From positions 1-30,000 of the forward strand of contig LUCW03000690.1 of the NCBI GenBank assembly GCA_001586965.3: a stretch of 30,000 bases of DNA, read 5' to 3'. This DNA comes from Sphaeroforma sirkka (lineage: Eukaryota; Opisthokonta; Ichthyosporea; Ichthyophonida). Made by a program: the position numbers and the translations under genes. Numbering within the stretch: position 1 is the stretch's first letter; each line of letters opens with the position of its first letter. Below, piece by piece: positions 18,936-29,424 of the stretch. The notes under the pieces are model-generated. The model ran no database searches, was not told the origin of the DNA, and saw only the letters and a program-made list of their open reading frames with translations.

Positions 18936-19744
18936 TTTTCGGGTATCGGTTGAGAAATTTAATCTGCTCTCGTAAGTCGGTTGAGTATTAACTCAACCCT
19001 TGAGAGTCAATTAAGCAACTTAATTAGCTCTCGGGAGTGAGCTAACTCTAATGACTTAGCTTTCGGGAGCAAGCTAACTCTGCTGACTTCCATAAATCAA
19101 AGATAGTTTCTCGCTGTAAAACACCAGCCTCAGACCGAACCCTACTACTAAGAATGATCGACATTAATTTCTTACTGTGTTTCTGTTTCACACGCGTGTA
19201 TTCGTTTTCCGGTAGCGTACATCGTGCCTATCATGGCGTCTATCTGCTAATCAAATATACAATAGTCGTGAATGAAGCAATCATACACTGCATGTGAATC
19301 ATGGTCAGTCAGATCAGGTTGTATCATAAGCATTCCACGTTGATATTCAGATATGATCGCTTTGGGAATTCATAGGTCATGCAATCACGCCAACGACTAA
19401 AGTCTTTGAGGTTGAGAAATATGTGACAACATTGAATAGAATTTCGTATAGGTTTTACAACTCGTGCCAAGCGTTACAAAACTTCAGCATCGCTGGATGA
19501 AGGTAGTAATATCCAACATTGTCTCCTTCAAAGATGTAGAAAAATAAATATATAGCCTTCACTATGTTAAAATTCTCTGCGTTATTGCCCCGAAGCCTGC
19601 TCAGTTCATTTTAGTTGATAGTCAACAGGAAAGTGATAACATCTAACCTGATCCGTTCGAGGTTGTTCTGCCCTCCCGCCTGCTTGTTTGTCACCGCTTT
19701 GTATTTTTACGCATGGTCAACCTGTCACTCACATACAATAGCTC
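18936..19744. other. AT-rich spacer with a short diverged repeat
   Basis: At about 18960-19090, imperfect copies of a 30-base motif recur (AGCTCTCGGGAGTGAGCTAA and AGCTTTCGGGAGCAAGCTAA), with TTGAG...CTCAA palindromes. The rest has no supported gene. Confidence 0.5.
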
Positions 19745-20384
19745 TTCATTATTGTATAGAGTCGATTACAAGAAATTTATCCGAGTCCTATTGCAGAATT
19801 GACAGAGTTTACCTGTTCTTGGATACGGAACAGACCACGTCTTGAAATATCGGTCCCAATATGGAGGTGTGATTGAAGGATTACATGAATCATCTAAGTT
19901 TGTTCATACATGAGAAGTACCAAGTGTATATTCATACTGATAAACAACAATCGTCAGATACGAGAAATAATGAAATGACTGCACAGGCATTTTGTGAACT
20001 AGCATTTACTTAATACTTACACCATAATTATCTATCTCAATACGATGACCGTGTTCATTGGTGTCATCACTAAGATTTAAATCGCTCACCCTGGTTGAAA
20101 CCGCTTCTAACAAGTCGCCAAGAAAGAACATGAACGTCACGATCTCACCTTTGGAATTCATTCTGGAGGCCCTCCTATGCAACCTAGATTTTGTACGTCT
20201 GGACAATGAAATGATATATGCTATTTGATAGTGAAATAATTTTTACTGTCTAACTTCATAGTCTGTTGTGCAATATAGGCCGGGTTGACTGATAGAGTTA
20301 TAATATCAGTATCAAACAGATCCAAAAGTTGACCTGAACTCTTGTCCGTCTTAACCACACCAAGTTGTAAAATCAGCGGGTTCC
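19745..20384 (-). pseudogene. Decayed coding stretch, unknown protein
   Basis: The minus strand reads protein-like in long segments. 20384 to about 20232 gives 50 codons (LQLGVVKTDKSSGQLLDLFD). 20206-20006 gives 66 codons (EIVTFMFFLGDLLEAVSTRV). That same frame continues past a TAA and a TGA for about 80 more codons (PPYWDRYFKTWSVPYPRTG). At least one frameshift separates the first two segments. A splice model was tried (donor-like GTAAGT at about 20016), but the open frame simply continues through the supposed intron, so decay explains it better. No family is recognised. Confidence 0.45.
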
Positions 20385-20515
20385 TATAGTAGAAGGACAT
20401 GTTAAACGTATATTATGAACGTATGAATGTTTCAACACAATACGGTTATAAAACCTGGTATACGTTGTAACGCAATTGTAGATACTTGTAACCGTAAAAT
20501 AATCAAATAACCCAT

Positions 20516-20830
20516 TTATAGATATTTTGAAATGCAGAAAAGAATACAGCCATACAAATAATCTAGTAATAGATATTTGGGAATATAAATGATTACAACA
20601 GAGGACGGACACTCTGTTGAATGTCGATATTGATATGGTGGTTTTTCTATATTTGATATGTTTTCCACCAGAATATTGGGATATAATAATTGAGGGGTCT
20701 CAGGCAAAATTGACACTTGATGACATGTTTTATTTCCAAATACTCTCAGCGCGAGATAACTCACTGAGAATTGGGGCATGAAAATGATCCCTCCTAGCCA
20801 GCCAACTAGATTTGCCCGTCTATGCCTTCA
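20516..20830 (-). pseudogene. Possible further decayed coding stretch
   Basis: About 100 codons stay open on the minus strand (for example SILPETPQLLYPNILVENIS), ending in TAA. The plus strand is also open over part of it (about 20596-20781), so the coding strand is uncertain. It lies between the other two decayed zones and in the same orientation. Confidence 0.3.
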
Positions 20831-21169
20831 ATGGGAAGGAGAGCTAGGTATCATGTGATGGGGTATAGTTGCAGATATTTATCTGCACTAACATAGTGTT
20901 TTTGATTTATTTTTTATATTTTTCTTGAGCTGGACTTAGTTATTTTATTAGTAATTACGATTGGAGAATTCGGAATTGTTTCAAAGCATGAAATGATATG
21001 GGAATGAAATATCATGCTTCCAATGAAATGAGATCTGATCTTAGTTATTGACACCAAATAAATCTAGACCGAAGTAGTGACCGATCAAAGCGGAGCATTT
21101 AGACAACAGTCTCAGTCAAAAATCCCCTAATCTTCAGCTCATGGGCTGAAGCTAAACTTAAATTACATT

Positions 21170-22140
21170 GTGCAAATTTACTTCTATATCGTACTTTCTT
21201 TTACGTTAACTTGTTGACATCGATAGTCCGCCTGATAGCTGAACTTTTACAAAGTCAGTTTTGTAGATTACGGGCATTATAGAATTTATTGATCCAAATT
21301 GTAGGTGTTCAATATTTTGAAATGAAGTAGTGAAACAAGCCTCAGCAGTTGAGCTTAGTGCTTAAGAATACATCGCCGTCTAGATTATTCGACCTATTTC
21401 TGAACGACGGAGAGGATCGGACTGAAAATTTACACCGCTGATGTATTTGTAAAATAGGAAAATGATAATGCACCTCAAATAAATATCAAGGCGACTAATG
21501 GGTTTCATTACGTGAAATACAATTTGCTGTGCATTTCCACATTTGTGCAAATATGGCCAAGTTGTGTCAATAAGTTTTTAGCGCAGTGGTTTACTGTATA
21601 TTGCGATTGCGAGAAATGTTTGTACTGACATCCAAGCGCAAAATAGGAACCTCGGTGGAACCTGGTATTGTTGTACTAAGTTTTCTACCCAGATAGCTCA
21701 ATAGTATTTTATACAGTCGTATATTTGTTGCACCTATACTTGTAAGCTAGTACATAAAATTCAAGCCATGACATAGTCCAAGGCACCTTTATGCGCCCAA
21801 CAACTGAAGAGCACTTGATAAGTCAACCATCTTACAAGGTGAACAGGGCATCGTTGTACACTGTCTCATCAACGAACGTTGCCCCTGATTGCAGCACCTT
21901 GTATCTGCACTCTGACTAATCCAAGTCCATATTGAAATCACAAATATCCTTTTTAAGTTTAGCATCCAAATGTTCAGCATTCGTGCCAACCTTCATGCTT
22001 TTTTTCTGTCTCTTTGTTCGCAACACTATATTCCTTTTTTTCGGCGGTCTCTTTTTCAACTCAGCACGCTATGCTAACCTGTAATATCTATGTACAGAGC
22101 CAACGCATCATGTGATAGCTTAACGCAATAGCACGAATAT
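21170..22140 (-). pseudogene. Decayed coding zone with a lysine-rich stretch, unknown protein
   Basis: Reading the minus strand from about 22140, one segment contains a very basic stretch (KKRPPKKRNIVLRTKRQKK), then AEHLDAKLKKDICDF and TFVDETVYNDALFTL. The same frame stays protein-like with scattered stops down to about 21480 (for example FHRGSYFALGCQYKHFSQSQ). A second frame at about 21355-21205 gives 50 clean codons (QFGSINSIMPVIYKTDFVKV). The pattern is long homogeneous coding with occasional stops and frame changes, as in a pseudogene. The basic stretch looks like a nuclear-localisation or nucleic-acid-binding tail. No family is recognised. Confidence 0.45.
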
Positions 22141-22700
22141 TATAAGTTATGAGATAGCACATTAGTGGTGGAACTTTAAAATACATAAATATATAAGAAT
22201 ATATAAATAAAGATATTAGAAACGATTTTAATACGACTAAAGGATGTTTATATGTAAGATACATAAACTTTACCCTTAGCCTGACTCACCATAAATGATT
22301 ATTGAGATTACCTGGGCCAAATCAGTAATTACGACGTATTAACGACATCTAATACTACTGCCAGTCGGGCGAACGATGTCATGTCGTACGCCGAACATAT
22401 ACGCAGAGCTGGTGGTCGAAAAATGGTAAGCGACATTTATTTTATTTATTTTCCAAAGAAAATGTAAATATTCGTAACTAAGGTTGTTGTGTTCTGTGGA
22501 AAATATCGACGAAAAAATCCATAAATAAATCGTACCAAATTTGTATGTTTATGTTATGTTCCCATGTGGGCAACGCCATTTGTCTGGGCGTACACCCCGT
22601 GAACAAGCATATAATATTCATGTAAATATACATGAAACAGCACACAAATGATGGCTGATTCCTGATTTTTTTCTCTCGATTGCTTATAGCTACATTTTAT
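22141..22700. other. AT-rich spacer, nothing recognised
   Basis: No open frame, repeat or RNA gene that I can support. Confidence 0.5.
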
Positions 22701-22880
22701 CTATACTATATATACCACTGTGTGCCATACATGCACGTGAATTCTACTATACGTACCACTTTATGTCATACCCACACGTAAATTCTATGACATGTAGCCC
22801 TACAGGTCATACACACATGATTTCCACTATATACGACATTACATGACGTAGGTACACGCCAACGCATTGATATATAGCAC
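22700..22880. repeat. Diverged tandem repeat, unit about 40 bp
   Basis: Four to five degenerate copies of a unit like CTATATATACCACTGTGTGC followed by CATACATGCACGTGAATTCTA. Copies keep the spacing of CTATA, ACCAC and CACACGT-like blocks. Confidence 0.65.
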
Positions 22881-23206
22881 CACAGGTCGTAGTACTTGCA
22901 TCACACGCACAATCAAGAGAACTAGACAGCAACAGTATTTGCCACTAGTCATCTGTTACATTACATACACACAGCCATCACTCAAAATTTTAGCAACAGT
23001 AATTTCTATTTGACATAATTATGACAACGCACACACAGTCATCACACGAATTTAGAACATTAGTGATTAATACTAGTTATAATTGATGCATCTCACACAC
23101 AACGCGATAATAGACCATTACACGAATATACTGCAATAGTAATTGCTGCATCTCACACACAACGCGATAATAGACCATTACACGAATATACTGCAATAGT
23201 ATTTGC
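22880..23206. repeat. Tandem repeat, unit about 60 bp, last two copies nearly identical
   Basis: Units 23087-23146 and 23147-23206 differ at one base and start TGCATCTCACACACAACGCG. Before them, two to three older copies share CACACA..., TCACACGAAT and AGCAACAGTAATTT-like blocks at similar spacing. Old and fresh copies side by side suggest repeated local duplication. Confidence 0.8.
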
Positions 23207-23451
23207 TGCATGTCATTATTATTGTACAATATACAAGGAACAATCGCACACTCAATAATATTTGCTCACATTTCAGTGGTGTTGAACAATACTAAGAATG
23301 ATGTTTGCCAGTAGTGGTAGTCATATACTTCATGAATGAAAACAAGCAAACAGTCAACCACGCTTTTGATATTCAAGAAAATTACATCTCAAAGCGCACC
23401 CTTATAGTCAAGAGGCATAGTACATTAGTAGTATTGTGGATTAGGCAAATG

Positions 23452-23503
23452 ACTGAACCAACCAACCTAATACTAGGTTGGTTGGTAGGTTGGTTGGTTC
23501 AGT
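23452..23503. repeat. Perfect 18-bp inverted repeat with 16-base loop
   Basis: Left arm ACTGAACCAACCAACCTA (23452-23469); right arm is its exact reverse complement (23486-23503). The loop also contains GGTTGGTTGG, so alternative pairings are possible. It would form a strong hairpin in RNA or single-stranded DNA. Confidence 0.95.
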
Positions 23504-24403
23504 TATATATTCACCTGATCCACTTGAATTACTGTCAAACAGCCTTGAGCAGGATTATATCACAAATTCTATACAAAAATAACTCTAGTATAGCAGTTAA
23601 AAAAGGCTAATATGAATATCGTTGCGAGATGTGTGAGAAAGACAGCTGTACACAATACAGTGGGTAGTTTGAACGGCTACCATCAAGGATAGGATTTTGG
23701 AGAAGCGTGCAGCGCCATTGCTTTGCGATAACGATCAATCACTTCCAGATCAGTACCTAAATATACACTAGTGGTCTGCCGGTTTGTTTATTGCCACCGC
23801 TATATGTATGCCCGATATACGTATACAAGGTCATCTCCACTCGATATAAACTATGTGCCCTTTCAATACAAAATAACCTCCAAACCAATTTAGTGAAACG
23901 AGCATTATCGCATAGCGCTAATTTAAGTACTCAGATTTGATACAGTCGCTTTAGTTATCCGTCTACACTTGCTTTTAGATAGCAGTACTAAACCACTGTT
24001 TTAACCACATTGCTACAGTTATATAGCAAGGGGGGAAATAAGACACGAATAAAATAGTTTTCGTCGAGATTTGGATTTATGGTTTAAACATGTCAGTAGA
24101 TGAATACATTCGTTAAGGAAATGAAGTACATAGAGAAACCAATTCGTACCTGCGGAAACCAGATTACTTGCTCTGTAGAAATAAGGGGCTTTCAACTTTA
24201 TGTATCGATGACTGTTTATGTACTCTCTACTATTAATATATTAATAGGAATGGCCACGACATTAAGGAATATAATACTACCTGACAATGAGGAGGGTATT
24301 CCTGTCAACGACGACAACTAAGGAACGACAAGGTGCGAAATGATTGTATAACAATGAAACTGACAGCATTCCAAGTCGAAATTTATGATATAGGGTTTAC
24401 GCA
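23504..24403. other. AT-rich spacer with one unassigned ORF
   Basis: The plus frame 24100-24321 (73 residues, for example LYVSMTVYVLSTINILIG) has one hydrophobic segment and ends PVNDDN. It matches nothing I know. Nothing else stands out before the LTR remnant. Confidence 0.35.
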
Positions 24404-24404
24404 C

Positions 24405-24967
24405 ATATAAACGTCAGAGAGAATAGTATCAGAATAAACTATATTAGAATATTAATACGACTAATTTTATTAGGAATGGGCAATGATACATTGTGCAAAA
24501 ATGGTCGCGGTTGCCGCTTGGCAAGAGTATTAAAACTTTATGATCACACATAATGTACCGGTATTGTTAATTTCTCGCTAGAAGTACTTAAGGTGCATAG
24601 CTTACATGGACTCATCGTAGATCGGTGAAAACATGTAAACCATGTTATTACATTAGCAAATATGAATAAAGCTCCTTCTGAAGAAAAGTCAAAAAAAATA
24701 TCTATAGAAAAACACTGTATTGGATTTTGGAAATTGGCAGGAGAACCAAAACGATAAGTGAAATATAGTTCAGAAGTTATATAATTTAGTATGTCATTTC
24801 CTACATCTACTATTATTTTAAATAGAGCTAAGTATATGAGTCATACCAACCACTGAGCCTATATAAGCCATCAAAGTGAATTTAAAACACTTTGGATTTA
24901 TTGGAGAAACCTTAATATCTCATTCGATCTTGATATTACAGACTGACCGAAGGCCGTTTTTCTACAC
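24405..24967 (-). mobile_element. LTR-like repeat D, inverted, diverged solo copy
   Basis: The reverse complement aligns along the whole length with LTR A: the TTGGATTTTGGAAATTGGCA block, the GAGTCATACCAA block, CAAAGTGAATTTAAAACACT, and finally GATCTTGATATTACAGACTG to CTACA. The inner ends coincide with the LTR ends, and no internal element sequence is present on either side, so it looks like an old solo LTR. ACGCAC occurs immediately on both sides (24399-24404 and 24968-24973), a possible target duplication. Confidence 0.75.
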
Positions 24968-24973
24968 ACGCAC

Positions 24974-25920
24974 AAAAATAGTACGAGTGCAGAAGATTAC
25001 TAAGGACAAAAATAGAATCTACGACGCATGTGACAATCAGTCACTGATCCGAATCGGTTGCAATTTTACAACACTCATGTATGTACGGCTGACACAGGTG
25101 TCTAGATTTAATGATAGTTCTTATCGTAATTAAAATTGCAATTCATTAAAAACCGAAGAAATTGTATTATTATTTGTGTTTTCGTATATCTGCATAAAAT
25201 CCATCATAACTTAGTCGTTGAATCTGCTTTTCTTCCTCGATTTTTTCGCCACTTGTCGCACAGCTAAGCTGTTGTGATGGATTTTGCTGTTTGATTCGAA
25301 GCTGGGGCAGTTGAGGTTATTACTGTTAATTCGCATGGAAGATGATAGCCTAACAAGAATGTGTGGGTTGATGTATGAAATTGCTTTGTTGCCGTTGGGT
25401 TGTGTGTGCATAAGTGTTTGTTGGTAAGAGTGATTTGTATTGAGAGACTACAGGAGTGGAGGTATTTCTAAAAACGTTGAGAACGTTTTACGCCATCAGC
25501 CCGAGAGTAACTTGGGACATGTCCTCAAGCTAATATATGTATAGGAGGGTCAGCCCGAGAGAACGTAAGAGTAATTTGAGACTTATTCTCAGATTATTCT
25601 ATATAGTACTTATAGGACACGGGCCATCGGCTAGCCTAGAGCCGAGGTCCGAGACTGATAGTACGTAACAGAGAATGTGATATATATATTTCTAGAAATA
25701 TGTCAAGAGTACTAAAGTGATCTGCATAAGGTTTCTCATACTGATCTTATAAGTTTTTATCGTGGCCAACCCAAGTTGTTGAACACTAGTACAAGCACCA
25801 TATAAATTCATTCGAATGCGCCATTCTTTAGATACATTTGTGCTTTACTTATAGTCATCTACATTACACTCTAGTAACTATTGATTCTTTGTTGGAATTC
25901 TGCTATTCATAGGCCTGCGA
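24974..25920. other. AT-rich region with one basic open frame
   Basis: The minus frame 25411-25211 (66 codons) ends VAKKSRKKSRFND and is rich in Asn/Ser; it is unassigned. Around 25500-25600 the phrase TCAGCCCGAGAG occurs twice (about 55 bases apart), with an AAACGTT/AACGTTT hairpin just upstream. No gene is supported. Confidence 0.35.
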
Positions 25921-25924
25921 ATAA

Positions 25925-26158
25925 GTGTCGGAGGTTCTTGTGGCCGAGGCTACAGTTGTGGTTGACAAGACTGTTCAGATGCGTGAAAATGCGCTTATCG
26001 TGTTTGCTGTGATGGTTGGTATAAAGATAATTAAATACACAGAGCGTCAATTGAAGCATCTACACAAATATTGTTACGTGATGACAACGAAACAAATATC
26101 TGAGCGCATGACAATCTCGGCCAATACGGCACAAGCACAGAAGGGCTACTTGAAGTGA
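25925..26158 (+). CDS. Unassigned open frame, low support
   Basis: 77 codons starting at a GTG-type position with no ATG at the start. Part of the sequence also reads as Cys-rich in another frame. No family is recognised; it is probably a remnant or chance frame in a repeat-derived region. Confidence 0.15.
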   Translation: MSEVLVAEATVVVDKTVQMRENALIVFAVMVGIKIIKYTERQLKHLHKYCYVMTTKQISERMTISANTAQAQKGYLK

Positions 26159-26248
26159 ATCAAGCTCTCCTTGAATCACGAACCCACTGGGAGTGGTATG
26201 TCGCAACATAGGCATGAAAGAAAGTTTCTGCGCTTTGTCAGTGTACTC

Positions 26249-27130
26249 CTAATCATATATCTTTGGTCCAGGAATATTTTGTAATGGCTCTTCTAGTGGG
26301 GATAGCAGGCTTTCTTCGAATAGAAGCCGTATTGGTACAATACCAAAAGACTTTTTCGTCGCTACAAAGTCATCGGGTCGTAGATACAAACATCCCATTA
26401 CGCTCTCACTAGTCAGATCTAAATTCCTGACACTCTTATCTAAAAATTGTGTATCGTAGTGACCTCTACCTAGGGTACCAATGTACTTTATATCTTGTTT
26501 TTAATCGGGCTTACGGCGCATGTATACCATATCATTACTAGCGAGTGTACTACTAGTGATAGGTGTCCGAATTTCCAGATATTGTTTGATGTACTACTAA
26601 ATTGATCAACTTTGTTAGGTCCACGATAACAGTTTCATAAGCGCAATCCGTCACTGTCCTTTGTGCCACTACAATAGAGTCTAATATTAGGTGCATCAGA
26701 TTCCTAACTGTCCCTGATATGACCAAGTTTGATCTTGCTCGCGAGTTTTAACATTAAACAGCTTTGAGCCAAAATGTGAGCTCATTTTGTTTCTCATTGC
26801 TCTAAACACCTTAGTTACGCGGTTCTACAGCAATCTAGGACGTGAAATTATTCGTCGCACTCTCATACTAATGAATTTTCGTTTGTGTGATACCCTATCG
26901 TTATAATTATAATGATGGCCACGATCCTCTACTACTCTGTTTATTGGTGTACGGTCTTCAGTGTGATCAATTAAAAAATTATCTTTGAACTATGTCCAGA
27001 ATTTACAGTACTACCCATAATTTTTGAACTAGGAGCAGATTTTTCATATGTAAGACTTCTTTCAGAATGTGGTGCCATACCCGCACGAGTTCTGGTTTAT
27101 CTGTTCGGATGTGATTGCAAGCGGCACATC
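26249..27130 (-). pseudogene. Second decayed coding zone, unknown protein
   Basis: The minus strand is protein-like over about 880 bases, in pieces separated by frame changes and stops. About 27095-26967 contains APSSKIMGSTVNSG. About 26980-26699 carries one TAG and includes basic VSHKRKFISMRVRRIISRPR. About 26703-26550 contains VAQRTVTDCAYETVIVDLTK. About 26580-26249 carries one TAA and includes VMGCLYLRPDDFVATKKSFG. Codon use and clean segment lengths argue against chance in AT-rich DNA. Few ATG codons start the pieces, so simple ORF searches miss it. No family is recognised. Confidence 0.5.
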
Positions 27131-27586
27131 ATTTATCGTTGAAGAATCTAATACTTACTCGGCTTAATCGTTCGTACCAACCCGACCCATGATTTTCTAT
27201 ACATTATTCCTCAATCTGTCGATCACCTTAATTTGTTCACAGGTATGGGTAAAAATGCTAGTGCAGCAGTCATATATGCAGCCTTGGTGAGATATCATCT
27301 GCACATATAATGCATTGATAACGTGTTTTACGTAATATAATATGCGCTGAACATTGACACATGACGGGTGTCGAACTGTCGCTCTTTATTTACACCAATA
27401 TATAAAATATATTAAGTTACTTTGGTTAAATATATGCGGTTGTATTTGACTTTCGTTAAAAATGTTATTGCTAGCCCCTACACTTGTAATTTAAGTCAAA
27501 ATTGAGCGATGGTTCAAAATATGGGTTTAATATGGAGGAATGGAAGGGGGATGTCTTAAGGAGTCAGACCCTTTCAGACCAACAGC
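27131..27586. other. AT-rich spacer, nothing recognised
   Basis: No supported feature. Confidence 0.5.
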
Positions 27587-27811
27587 TCAGTGTTTGGTTT
27601 GAGAGTAGAACATTTCCACAGCCACTAGGATTCTAGACCGGTATTCCTCATTTAAGTAAGATATCCGCTTCCCAATTTCAAGTATTTGGAATATAAGTAG
27701 TATTATTGTGTTGTTAGCGACCATATGCGAGAAATGCCTGGCAGACAAATAGCTATCGACATAGATAAAAACGCATAGATATCGGATGTTATCAGGTCTT
27801 TCGAAGTCCAT
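27587..27811 (-). CDS. Unassigned 74-residue ORF
   Basis: ATG to TGA on the minus strand, beginning MDFERPDNIRYLCVFIYVDS and including ISYLNEEYRSRILVAVEMF. It lies upstream of, and in the same orientation as, the decayed zone at 26249-27130, so it may belong to the same remnant. No family is recognised. Confidence 0.3.
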   Translation of the reverse strand: MDFERPDNIRYLCVFIYVDSYLSARHFSHMVANNTIILLIFQILEIGKRISYLNEEYRSRILVAVEMFYSQTKH

Positions 27812-28033
27812 AAGAAAGAACCCGTAAGCAAAGGAAATCAGGGCAGTAATTTATCATGGTCGGGCCATAAAAATGTATAGATATGGATGTTTTTCGTTTT
27901 TTTGTGGTCCGCGGAAAAATAATATCAGCTAAAAAAAAATAAGGGCAGCAATTGATCAGGGTTTAGAGTTTTAAGGTCCGAATGCACCTTTATGTAGATA
28001 AACTCAACCCTTCAGTAATGCTTACAATCCTTC

Positions 28034-28411
28034 ATGAAGAGTACAATTTCGTGTGCCGACGAACGCTGTGGGAAAAGATTTTGCCGGATTCAAGAGCGTT
28101 GCTATAGCCGGCACACACATCGAGCGTACTGGTCAGCGCATAAATATCTCAGCCTGTACTGCCTGTACTGTCGACAACCGGTATTTCGAAGGTATCGTAA
28201 CATGCCCCTGGGCGCTCTTAATTTTAAATTGCACGCAATACTATGTCACATGGGCGAAATAACTGTCAAGGCTCACGAGGTGTGCCCAAGTGACTTTCTC
28301 ACAGAACCTAAGGCGTCTATGATCTCTGCGGTACCGACAAACCTCTTCGCTGTCGATGTGAAGAACAACGGTACCCATCACGGAATAGATAGAGGAGTAC
28401 GCGCTATTTGA
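28034..28411 (+). CDS. Unassigned open frame of 125 codons
   Basis: Starts MKSTISCADERCGKRF and ends HHGIDRGVRAI. The first half is rich in Cys/Arg/His/Tyr. An overlapping frame (28053-28262) is also protein-like, so the true frame in the first half is uncertain; the second half (for example FLTEPKASMISAVPTNLFAV) reads well. Base composition here is more balanced than in the AT-rich DNA before it. No family is recognised. Confidence 0.3.
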   Translation: MKSTISCADERCGKRFCRIQERCYSRHTHRAYWSAHKYLSLYCLYCRQPVFRRYRNMPLGALNFKLHAILCHMGEITVKAHEVCPSDFLTEPKASMISAVPTNLFAVDVKNNGTHHGIDRGVRAI

Positions 28412-28658
28412 TTTTTACAAGACTGCCTCCTACTCATTCGAGCCTTATGGGTAGGTCACCACTATGTCTACATCAAACAGAGTAAATTCTCATGCACTGG
28501 GACCCGACTGTGGCGGAATACTCGCCACTGCATCTTAATAGAGACGTTCGAATCCAGGTAACGTCATACGACCATATGTAAGCACGCATACTCCTAATTA
28601 GTTCTCGACGGAAACGTTTACGTTCGCCGAGCATATGTATCAGAATGTGCGATTGCGA

Positions 28659-29409
28659 TCACTCAATAGTGGTCTCGGGTGTATCACCCACCCATCGCAG
28701 CACGAGTATCGCTACAATCACAAACAGAGCCCATCCCACTCTCTGATCCACGCCCTCGAGCGACGGTTTGTGTGTGTACATTGGCGGAGGTATCGTGGGC
28801 GTTTCGGTGATATTTTGTGGTGTGTGATGTACCTTTTTGTGTACAAATTTAGTCAGACTTTGTAGAGAACGCGTTCCAGAGTATTTTGCTTTGAGTTCAA
28901 TACCTGTGGAACCGATGTGAAGAAAGCGGGGTTATACATACACATGAAACCATAGGATGCACTTGATTAATACTCCATAGCACGAGAAGATTCCCTTGAC
29001 GAGGCATTGTAACAACGTCCGCTACCATAAGCATACATGGTTGGTACTGAGAGAACACACACAAGCGTATAATCGCGTAACGTATAAACGATCACAAGTA
29101 AAGAAACGAACGACTCAAACGCATACCATCGTAGATAAGAATTGCGGGTACGCCCACGACGGTAACCCATCGCCTAGCATTCTCTTCCATCACGTCAATC
29201 GCCACTACTGGGATATGTGGGAAAACCCGCGACAGGTCCTCAATCACAGGGAAGCTGCGTATACTATACGGGCACCACTCAGTGTGTACATAAACAACCG
29301 TGTAAGGTGTGGAGAAGTGTCCCGCAGATGCATTGGTCAGCTGATCGGCTAGTTTTGGTGTGTCGAGGTGCCAGACTGCGGTCGAGTTGTATATGGGCAT
29401 ATCTGACGC
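28659..29409 (-). CDS. TXNDC15: TXNDC15-like thioredoxin-domain membrane protein, last two exons
   Basis: Exons 29409-29127 and 28903-28659 (stop TGA), with a GT-AG intron of 223 bases at 29126-28904 and matching phase 1. The first exon encodes a thioredoxin fold: beta strand TVVYVHTEWCPYS, then FPVIEDLSRVFPHIPVVAID, and the cis-Pro loop VVGVPAILIYDG. The second continues the fold (AKYSGTRSLQSLTKFV) and then has a Pro-rich linker and one transmembrane helix (VGWALFVIVAILVLRWV) with a short tail. The active-site position reads WCPYS, with one cysteine instead of CxxC, as in TXNDC15 and plant APR-like proteins, so it is unlikely to be a classic oxidoreductase. The domain would face the ER lumen. 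In animals TXNDC15 is linked to cilia; transfer of that role here is not supported. The 5' exons are not resolved. Confidence 0.88.
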
Positions 29410-29424
29410 CTGTGATAATGTGTA

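Noticed and set aside
19920..20018. A spliced gene using donor GTAAGT near 20016 and acceptor TTTATCAG near 19944
   Set aside because: The frame is the same on both sides and runs straight through the supposed intron with one stop, so decay explains it better. Two further stops remain in any case.
25900..26215. Copia-type zinc knuckle and protease-start remnant (Cys-rich frame ending WYVAT)
   Set aside because: Only a loose pattern match with several stops; the spacing of Cys/His residues does not fit a CCHC knuckle.
28967..29046. An alternative last exon for the TXNDC15-like gene (acceptor CTCAG, 26 codons, TAA)
   Set aside because: It is phase-compatible, but it ends the thioredoxin fold abruptly. 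The exon 28903-28659 completes the fold and adds the expected membrane helix.
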